A stretch of 64,000 nucleotides of DNA from CALMEC01 sp964628685. Lineage in GTDB: Bacteria > Actinomycetota > Thermoleophilia > Miltoncostaeales > Miltoncostaeaceae. Shown piece after piece: positions 58,779-64,000 of the stretch. The stretch spans positions 124,001 through 188,000 of the forward strand of contig CAZVNM010000003.1 in NCBI GenBank assembly GCA_964628685.1, read 5' to 3'. Position 1 is the stretch's first letter. Every line of letters begins with the position of its first letter. The translations under genes and the position numbers were made by a program. The notes below the pieces were generated by a model, which saw only the letters and a program-made list of their open reading frames with translations, ran no database searches and was not told the DNA's origin.

Positions 58779-59213
58779 ATGCACATCGCCCACCGTGACC
58801 GCGCCGACGGCTTCACCACCGCCGACGGCAGCACCATCCGCGAGCTCTTCGGCCCGGTGAGCACCCCGGCCGCCAACCAGAGCCTGGCCGAGGCGACCCT
58901 GGCACCCGGGCAGGCGACGGTGCGCCACCACCACCGCGTGACCGAGGAGATCTACCACCTGACCGCCGGCACCGGTGTGATGGAGCTTGACGGCGTGACC
59001 CGCGACGTCGGACCCGGCGACACGATCCTCATCCCGCCCGGCGCGTGGCACCAGATCACCAACACGGGCGACGGGGAGCTGCGCCTCCTGTGCTGCTGCG
59101 CGCCGCCCTATTCGCACGAGGACACCTTCTTCGACGAGGTCCCCCGAAGCGCCGTTCGCGAATCGATCATGGGTCCCGGCGCCGACGCGCCCGACGACGC
59201 GCAGACTTTGTAA
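58779..59213 (+). CDS. cupin-domain protein
   Basis: A 144-residue single-domain cupin. Cupin motif 1 is TVRHHHRVTEEIYHLTAGTG (about 47-66, His-His-Glu metal ligands) and motif 2 is PGDTILIPPGAWHQITN (about 84-100, His ligand), so a metal site is fully conserved. Three Cys follow (LLCCCAPPYSHE). This subgroup includes small sugar-phosphate isomerase-like and dioxygenase-like proteins, so no reaction can be given. ATG start sits behind a -10 box. It is separated from nuoA by 163 bp. Confidence 0.85.
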   Translation: MHIAHRDRADGFTTADGSTIRELFGPVSTPAANQSLAEATLAPGQATVRHHHRVTEEIYHLTAGTGVMELDGVTRDVGPGDTILIPPGAWHQITNTGDGELRLLCCCAPPYSHEDTFFDEVPRSAVRESIMGPGADAPDDAQTL

Positions 59214-59307
59214 CACCACACTCGTTCGAGAGCGTGCGAACGGACGCCGCAAACCCACGTGGCTCGTGCGGATGGGCACGATGATGCGCGCTCCCGCGGC
59301 GCGGTGG

Positions 59308-59313
59308 TAGCGT
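59308..59313 (+). promoter_or_regulatory. possible -10 box TAGCGT of nuo operon
   Basis: TAGCGT in the 163-bp gap before nuoA, itself part of the palindrome TAGCGTGCTA. It would give a 5' leader of about 55 nt to the GTG at 59377. The gap also holds a CGTTCG/CGAACG inverted repeat near 59223-59242. Confidence 0.35.
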
Positions 59314-59376
59314 GCTACAAAGTCGGCCGGCCGCCACACGCGTGGGACCGGAACCAGCCGTCGGGAGCAAGCGCCC

Positions 59377-59736
59377 GTGATCCTGCGTGACTATCTGCCA
59401 GTCGTGATCTTCTTCGGCATCGGCCTCGTGGTCGGTGGCGCGCTGGTGGGTGTCTCGTACCTCTTCACCCGGGCGCGGCGCACCAAGGCGAAGTCCTACC
59501 CCTACGAGTCGGGCATCCTCGCCACCGGCGCCACCCGCCAGCGGTTCTCGATCGACTTCTACCTCACCGCGATGCTGTTCATCATCTTCGACATCGAGGT
59601 GGCGTTCTTCTATCCCCTGGCCGTCGTGCTGAAGTCGGTGGGCGTGGCCGCGGTGATCGAGCTGATCGTCTTCGTGGCGGTGCTGAGCGCCGCACTGGTC
59701 TACGTGTGGCGAAAGCGGGCACTCGAATGGCGCTGA
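59377..59736 (+). CDS. nuoA: NADH-quinone oxidoreductase subunit A
   Basis: Membrane subunit of respiratory complex I. The 119 residues contain three membrane helices (VVIFFGIGLVVGGALVGVSY, FYLTAMLFIIFDIEVAFFYP, VIELIVFVAVLSAALVYVWR), and the conserved YESG and FDIEVAF motifs. GTG start, with GGGAGC about ten bases upstream. First gene of the nuoABCDEF run; its last ten bases overlap nuoB. Length is normal. Confidence 0.96.
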   Translation: MILRDYLPVVIFFGIGLVVGGALVGVSYLFTRARRTKAKSYPYESGILATGATRQRFSIDFYLTAMLFIIFDIEVAFFYPLAVVLKSVGVAAVIELIVFVAVLSAALVYVWRKRALEWR

Positions 59737-60350
59737 TCCCACCCCCGGGCACGCCGGTCGAGCGTTCGCCCCGCACCGATCAGGAGATCGACTGGGACCT
59801 GCGCGACCCCGAGGTGCAGGACTTCGTCAACCGCGGCATCCTCACCACCACCGTCGCGAAGATGCGCTCCTGGGCGCAGGCGTCGTCGGTGTTCCCGGCC
59901 ACCTTCGGCCTGGCCTGCTGCGCGATCGAGATGATGCACACCGTCGCGCCCCGCATCGACATCGCCCGCTTCGGCGCCGAGGTGTTCCGCGCATCGCCGC
60001 GCCAGGCCGACCTGATGATCGTCTCCGGCCGGGTCTCGCAGAAGATGGGCCCGGTGCTGCGCCACATCTACGAGCAGATGCTCGAGCCCAAGTGGGTGAT
60101 CTCGATGGGCGCCTGCGCGTCGAGCGGCGGGGTGTTCAACAACTACGCCCTCATTCAGGGCGTCGACAAGATCGTGCCGGTGGACGTCTACGTGCCCGGC
60201 TGCCCGCCCCGTCCCGAGGGGCTCATCGAGGGGTTCAACCTGCTGCAGCGAAAGATCGGCTCGTCCAAGGGCCAGAAGTCCTCGCGGCAGCTGTGGGACG
60301 AACAACAGGAGAAGGCGCGGGCCGCGACGGAGAAGAAGGCGGACTCCTGA
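59727..60350 (+). CDS. nuoB: NADH-quinone oxidoreductase subunit B
   Basis: Peripheral subunit carrying the terminal 4Fe-4S cluster N2, next to the quinone site. The 207 residues show ACCAIEMMH (adjacent Cys pair), MGACASSGG and YVPGCPPRPE, the four cluster ligands, and the RQADLMIVSGRV block. ATG at 59727 overlaps nuoA by ten bases. The C-terminus ends with a Lys-rich tail (QEKARAATEKK). Longer frame at 59706 is less likely. Confidence 0.96.
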   Translation: MALIPPPGTPVERSPRTDQEIDWDLRDPEVQDFVNRGILTTTVAKMRSWAQASSVFPATFGLACCAIEMMHTVAPRIDIARFGAEVFRASPRQADLMIVSGRVSQKMGPVLRHIYEQMLEPKWVISMGACASSGGVFNNYALIQGVDKIVPVDVYVPGCPPRPEGLIEGFNLLQRKIGSSKGQKSSRQLWDEQQEKARAATEKKADS

Positions 60351-60820
60351 GCGACCTCGGAACCCAGATCGCGGGCGCATGCCCGGGTGCGGTCGTGCGC
60401 GAAATCGAGGCGCACGGCGAGCTGACGATCGAGATCGCGCGTGAGCGGCTGCTCGAGGTCGCGCGCTTCGTGATCTCGGAGCCGCAGTCGTTCAGGCTGC
60501 TCTCGGACCTGACGTGCGCCGACTTCCCCGACGAGGTCGGCCGCTTCCGCGTGGCCTACCACCTCTACTCCCTGGAGTCGGGTGCACGCGTGCGCCTGCG
60601 GGTGTGGGCCGGCGCCGACGAGCCGGAGGTGCCGTCGGTCACGTCCGTGTGGCCCACCGCCAACTGGCACGAGCGCGAGGTGTATGACATGTTCGGCGTG
60701 CGCTTCACCGGTCACCCCGACCTGGCGCGCATCCTCATGCCCGACGACTGGGTGGGACACCCGCTTCGTCGCGACTACCCGATCGGCGGGGAGGAGGTGA
60801 CCTTCTCCGATGCCGTCTGA
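60347..60820 (+). CDS. nuoC: NADH-quinone oxidoreductase subunit C, probable CTG start
   Basis: Peripheral-arm subunit of complex I. The 157 residues carry LLSDLTCADFP near 48 and HEREVYDMFGVRFTGHPDL near 113-131, the family signature, and end in RRDYPIGGEE. The N-terminal helix of the family (LGTQIAGACPGAVVREIEAH) starts right after the nuoB stop; the only codon that gives it is CTG at 60347, overlapping that stop as CTGA. The next normal starter is GTG at 60395, which would cut off 16 conserved residues. A start further upstream inside nuoB would give a poor peptide. Confidence 0.9.
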   Translation: MSDLGTQIAGACPGAVVREIEAHGELTIEIARERLLEVARFVISEPQSFRLLSDLTCADFPDEVGRFRVAYHLYSLESGARVRLRVWAGADEPEVPSVTSVWPTANWHEREVYDMFGVRFTGHPDLARILMPDDWVGHPLRRDYPIGGEEVTFSDAV

Positions 60821-62177
60821 CGACGCCACACCCGAGGTACCCGCCGGGCTGCCGGTGGCGAGCGAGGCGCGCGGCGTGCTGGAGGCCGCCCGTCGCGAGG
60901 GTCGCTCCCTCACCGAGACCGAGCGCGCCATCGCCGAGGTGGAGGCCTACACGGTCGACGAGGCCACCGCGCGGATCACCCTGGCCGAGGCCGAGGAGGA
61001 GGACCCGGGCGAGCAGCGGCCCATGCTGATCAACCTGGGCCCGCACCACCCGTCCACGCACGGCGTGCTGCGCCTCATCACCAAGCTGGACGGCGAGCGC
61101 GTGCTGGACGTGCACCCGGTGATCGGCTACCTGCACACGGGCATCGAGAAGCAGTGCGAGAACAAGACGTTCTGGCAGTCGATCACGCTCGTGACGCGGA
61201 TGGACTACCTCTCGCCGTACTTCAACACCCTCGCGTACTGCATGTCGGTGGAGAAGCTCCTGGAGCTGGAGGTGCCCGAACGGGCGCAGTGGCTGCGGGT
61301 GATCATGTGCGAGATCAACCGCATCGCGTCGCACCTGGTGTACCTGGGCACCGGCGGCCTCGAGCTGGGCGCCATCTCGCTCTTCTTCCACTGCTACCGC
61401 GAGCGCGACATCGCCCTCGACCTGGGCGAGATGATCTCGGGCGAGCGCATGAACACGCGCTACTTCCAGGTGGGCGGCTGCTCCGCCGACGTTCCGCAGG
61501 GCTTCGAGGCCGAGGTGCGGAAGTTCGTGAAGCTGATGCCGCAGCGCATCGAGGAGTACGAGCGGCTGATCGCGAAGAACCAGATCTTCGTCGACCGCCT
61601 CACCGGCATCGGTGTCCTGACGGCCGACGAGCTGATCGGCCTCGGCGTCACCGGACCGGCGCTTCGCGCCGCGGGTGTGGGCCTTGACCTGCGCAAGGCC
61701 AACCCCTACACCGGCTACGAGCACTTCGAGTTCGACGTGCCCACCGAGACCGCCGGCGACGCCTACGCCCGGTTCTGGGTGCGCATCCGCGAGATGCGCG
61801 AGTCGCTGCGCATCATCGAGCAGGCCCTGGACGGGCTGCCGGAGGGCCGCCACATCGCCGACGACCGCAAGGTCGTGCTGCCGCCGCGCGAGGAGCTGGC
61901 GGTGTCGATGGAGGCGCTCATCCACCACTTCAAGCTGGTGACCGAGGGGTTCCGCGTGCCGGAGGGCGAGGCCTACACGGCCGTCGAGAGCCCGCGCGGC
62001 GAGATCGGTTGCTACGTGGTGTCCGACGGCGGGGTGAAGCCCCACCGCGTGCACATGCGCGACCCCTCGTTCGTCAACCTGCAGGCGGTGCGGCCGATGG
62101 CCATCGGCGGATACGTCGCCGACCTCATGGTCGTCGTCGGGTCGCTCGACAACGTCATGGGCGGGGTCGACCGATGA
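60810..62177 (+). CDS. nuoD: NADH-quinone oxidoreductase subunit D
   Basis: The 49-kDa subunit that with NuoB forms the quinone pocket. 455 residues. The N-terminal ~70 residues are a polar, Ala/Glu-rich extension (ATPEVPAGLPVASEARG) not found in the E. coli or Thermus proteins; the conserved core starts at LINLGPHHPSTHGVLRL. GYLHTGIEKQCE, GERMNTRYFQVGG, ESPRGEIGCYVVSDG and RDPSFVNLQAV are all present. ATG overlaps nuoC. Its stop overlaps a 15-codon ORF which bridges to nuoE. Confidence 0.96.
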   Translation: MPSDDATPEVPAGLPVASEARGVLEAARREGRSLTETERAIAEVEAYTVDEATARITLAEAEEEDPGEQRPMLINLGPHHPSTHGVLRLITKLDGERVLDVHPVIGYLHTGIEKQCENKTFWQSITLVTRMDYLSPYFNTLAYCMSVEKLLELEVPERAQWLRVIMCEINRIASHLVYLGTGGLELGAISLFFHCYRERDIALDLGEMISGERMNTRYFQVGGCSADVPQGFEAEVRKFVKLMPQRIEEYERLIAKNQIFVDRLTGIGVLTADELIGLGVTGPALRAAGVGLDLRKANPYTGYEHFEFDVPTETAGDAYARFWVRIREMRESLRIIEQALDGLPEGRHIADDRKVVLPPREELAVSMEALIHHFKLVTEGFRVPEGEAYTAVESPRGEIGCYVVSDGGVKPHRVHMRDPSFVNLQAVRPMAIGGYVADLMVVVGSLDNVMGGVDR

Positions 62178-62221
62178 CCGCCGTGCCGAACACCCGGTCC
62201 CGGAACGGGGTGATCCGCTGA
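62174..62221 (+). CDS. 15-codon bridging ORF between nuoD and nuoE
   Basis: ATG at 62174 overlaps the nuoD stop (ATGA) and its TGA (62219-62221) shares its A with the nuoE ATG (TGATG). The peptide would be MTAVPNTRSRNGVIR. It has no family and is too short to act as a normal protein, but it fills exactly the gap that would otherwise break the chain of overlaps, so it could pass terminating ribosomes on to nuoE. Confidence 0.45.
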   Translation: MTAVPNTRSRNGVIR

Positions 62222-62721
62222 TGGACGCCGCACAGGTGCGCGCCCACCTCGACCCCATCCGGCACGAGTACGCCGATCCGCGCTCGCTGGTCCTGCCGGC
62301 GCTCAAGTACGCGCAGACCGAACGCGGCTGGCTGGCGCCCGACGACCTGGCCGCCGTCGCCGAGGCCACCGGCTACAGCTATGCCTACGTCGAGAGCGTC
62401 GCGTCGTTCTACGACCGCCTCTACACCAACCCGGTCGGCGAGCGCGTCGTGTCGATCTGCGTGACCCTCAGCTGCATGCTGCGCGGCAGCGACGAGGTGA
62501 TGGAGACGCTCTGCGCCCACCTCGGGCTCGGTCCGAACGGCGGCACCACCGAGGACGGCCAGATCACCGTGCAGCCGGTCCAGTGCCTGGGCGCCTGCGA
62601 CAAGGGTGCCTGCGTGCAGGTGGACGCCCAGAACACCGTCGGACCGGTCACCCCCCAGGATGCGCTGGACCTGGTGGAGCGGCTGCGCACCGAGGAGACC
62701 CCCGCGGAGCGGTGGCGATGA
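62221..62721 (+). CDS. nuoE: NADH-quinone oxidoreductase subunit E
   Basis: The 24-kDa subunit with the 2Fe-2S cluster N1a. 166 residues: an N-terminal helical bundle (YADPRSLVLPALKYAQTERG, then YVESVASFYDRLYTNPVG) and a thioredoxin-like domain with the cluster ligands in CVTLSC and QCLGACDKG, the expected four Cys. It works with NuoF in NADH oxidation. Its ATG is reached by the bridging ORF, and nuoF begins 13 bases after its stop. Confidence 0.95.
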   Translation: MDAAQVRAHLDPIRHEYADPRSLVLPALKYAQTERGWLAPDDLAAVAEATGYSYAYVESVASFYDRLYTNPVGERVVSICVTLSCMLRGSDEVMETLCAHLGLGPNGGTTEDGQITVQPVQCLGACDKGACVQVDAQNTVGPVTPQDALDLVERLRTEETPAERWR

Positions 62722-62734
62722 CGGGGGTGACGAC

Positions 62735-64000
62735 ATGCCGATCGTGAACAGCGTCTACCGCCACCGTGAGGTCGGCAAGCCGCTCACGACCCTGGCCGAC
62801 TACGAGGCGGCCGGCGGATACGCAGCGCTTCGCAAGGCGCTCACCGAGATGGACCCGGACGATCTGATGTACCAGTTCCACCGCTCCGGCCTGCGCGGCC
62901 GCGGCGGGGCCGGGTTCCCGATGGGCCGCAAGGCGAGCTTCCTGCCCAAGGACAGCCCCAACCCGGCCTACGTCGTCTGCAACGGCGACGAGTCGGAGCC
63001 CGGCACGTTCAAGGACCGGGAGATCCTCGAGTTCAACCCGTTCCAGCTGGTGGAGGGCATCGTGATGGCGGGCTTCGCCGTCGCGTCCCACCAGACCTAC
63101 ATCTACATCCGCGGCGAGTACGAGCACCAGGCGCGCATCGTCAACGCCGCGATCGCCGAGGCCCGCGCGGCCGGCTACGTGGGCGAGAACATCCTGGGCA
63201 CCGGCTTCGACTGCAACGTCACGGTCTACCGCGGCGCCGGCGCCTACATCTGCGGTGAGGAGACGGCGCTCCTGGAGAGCCTGGAGGGCAAGCGCGGCCA
63301 GCCGCGGCTGAAGCCCCCGTTCCCGGCCGTCGCCGGCCTGTACGGGTCGCCGACCCTCATCAACAACGTCGAGACCCTGGCCGCGCTGCCGCCGATCGTC
63401 GACCAGGGCGCCGACTGGTACCTGACCATGGGCACCGAGAAGAGCCCCGGCACCAAGTGCTTTTCGATCTCGGGCCACGTGATGAAGCCGGGCAACTACG
63501 AAATCGTGCTCCACGAGACCACGCTGCGCGAGCTGGTCTTCGAACACGCCGGCGGGCTGCGTCCCGGCCGCGAGTTCAAGGCCTGCTGGGTGGGCGGCTC
63601 GAGCGTGCCGGTGATCGGCGCCGACAAGCTCGACACCCCCCTGGACTACGAGGCGCTGCAGGAGGCGGGCACCGCCCTCGGATCCGGCGGCTGCATCGTG
63701 ATGGACGACTCCGGCTGCATCGTGCGCGCGTCGCTTCGCCTGGCGCACTTCTATCGCCACGAGAGCTGCGGCAAGTGCTCGCCCTGCCGCGAGGGCACCC
63801 TCTGGATGGAGAAGATCCTCCAGCGCATCGTCGACGGCGAGGCGCGGATGGAGGACCTGCAGCAGCTCGAGAACCTCTTCCCGCGCATCAGCGGCAAGAC
63901 GCTCTGCCCGCTGGCCGACGGCGCGGTCTTCCCGATCCGCGCGGCGATCGACCTGTTCCGCGACGAGTTCGTCCACGCGGTCGAACACGGCTCGCCGCGC
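62735..64000 (+). CDS. nuoF: NADH-quinone oxidoreductase subunit F, 3' end outside window
   Basis: NADH-binding subunit with FMN and the 4Fe-4S cluster N3. 422 codons are in the window; the family is about 430-450 residues, so little is missing. Seen are SGLRGRGGAGFPMGRK (FMN and NADH loop, about 51-66), YVVCNGDESEPGTFKDRE, GAGAYICGEETALLESLEG and the cluster motif SCGKCSPCREGT with the last Cys in TLCPLADGA. GGGGGTGA lies about five bases before the ATG at 62735. The rest of the nuo operon should follow outside. Confidence 0.96.
   Translation, partial: MPIVNSVYRHREVGKPLTTLADYEAAGGYAALRKALTEMDPDDLMYQFHRSGLRGRGGAGFPMGRKASFLPKDSPNPAYVVCNGDESEPGTFKDREILEFNPFQLVEGIVMAGFAVASHQTYIYIRGEYEHQARIVNAAIAEARAAGYVGENILGTGFDCNVTVYRGAGAYICGEETALLESLEGKRGQPRLKPPFPAVAGLYGSPTLINNVETLAALPPIVDQGADWYLTMGTEKSPGTKCFSISGHVMKPGNYEIVLHETTLRELVFEHAGGLRPGREFKACWVGGSSVPVIGADKLDTPLDYEALQEAGTALGSGGCIVMDDSGCIVRASLRLAHFYRHESCGKCSPCREGTLWMEKILQRIVDGEARMEDLQQLENLFPRISGKTLCPLADGAVFPIRAAIDLFRDEFVHAVEHGSPR

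Noticed and set aside
60092..60346. Upstream extension of nuoC inside nuoB
   Set aside because: The peptide is Arg/Gly-rich shadow sequence and the NuoC family begins at LSDLGTQIAG.
62718..62747. Nine-codon ORF across the nuoE/nuoF gap
   Set aside because: Starts with an ATGA overlap, but it runs past the nuoF start without meeting it, so it does not form a relay like 62174-62221.
1..64000. tRNA, rRNA, CRISPR, insertion sequence or prophage elements
   Set aside because: Read for T-loop-like motifs, evenly spaced repeats, transposase or integrase motifs and found none that held up.

Overview
High-GC DNA with strong G/C bias at third codon positions, many GTG/TTG starts, four-base stop/start overlaps and -10 boxes of the form TANNNT lying only 6-9 nt before start codons. 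These traits, the nuoA-F order and the many 'VDRTPP'-type Ig-like exoproteins suggest an actinobacterium, most likely of the Thermoleophilia/Solirubrobacterales kind (inference, no marker gene is present). I see no rRNA, tRNA, CRISPR array, insertion sequence or phage gene.

Layout. 1-5850 (minus strand): exopolysaccharide block with two tandem PslG-like secreted glycoside hydrolases, a WbaP-type initiating sugar-phosphate transferase, a small coiled-coil protein and a GT4 glycosyltransferase cut by the window edge. 5908-6913: a phosphatase-like protein without its catalytic cysteine and a hotdog thioesterase. 7106-14576 (plus): a sigma-70-like factor fused to a zinc-finger anti-sigma-like region, a membrane helix and a proline-rich tail, followed by three secreted Ig-like proteins, the last ending in an HExxH peptidase-like domain. 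14672-16543: serine beta-lactamase-like protein and small membrane proteins. 16654-50837: a large surface-polysaccharide locus with more than a dozen glycosyltransferases, a Wzm/Wzt ABC exporter with a glycan-binding Wzt tail, a Wzx-like flippase, several methyltransferases, GT-C-like membrane proteins, a bulb-type mannose-binding-lectin protein, a perosamine synthase and acetyltransferase pair, and gmd/rmd. 50932-52675: a small membrane protein and a PKD-domain exoprotein bracketed by a short coding repeat. 52890-57395: malic-enzyme-like protein, GtrA flippase, ManA, an ABC-2 permease and an unknown protein. 57617-58768: TPR protein, a Phd-like small protein and an AbrB/VapC toxin-antitoxin pair. 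58779-64000: a cupin and the nuoA-F part of respiratory complex I, running off the right edge.

How the genes fit together. ManA (fructose-6-P to mannose-6-P), Gmd (GDP-mannose to GDP-4-keto-6-deoxymannose), Rmd (to GDP-D-rhamnose) and the Per/PerB-like pair (to GDP-perosamine and its N-acetyl form) give a consistent donor supply for a D-mannose-derived 6-deoxyhexose polymer. The many GT4/GT2 enzymes would build it, FkbM-like and other methyltransferases could cap or modify it, and Wzm/Wzt or Wzx would export it. GtrA/GtrB-like proteins and GT-C-like proteins suggest a second, lipid-phosphate-sugar-dependent decoration step. The secreted hydrolases in the first block would trim or release polymer. 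The ManB/ManC steps are not in the window.

The most striking features are the repeated leaderless-promoter layout (about 19 cases), which also reveals an unlisted small gene; the one-polypeptide sigma/anti-sigma/membrane fusion coupled to Ig-like exoproteins; the lectin in the glycan locus; a 54-bp coding tail present twice with only synonymous differences; and very tight translational coupling in the nuo operon, including a probable CTG start and a 15-codon bridging ORF.
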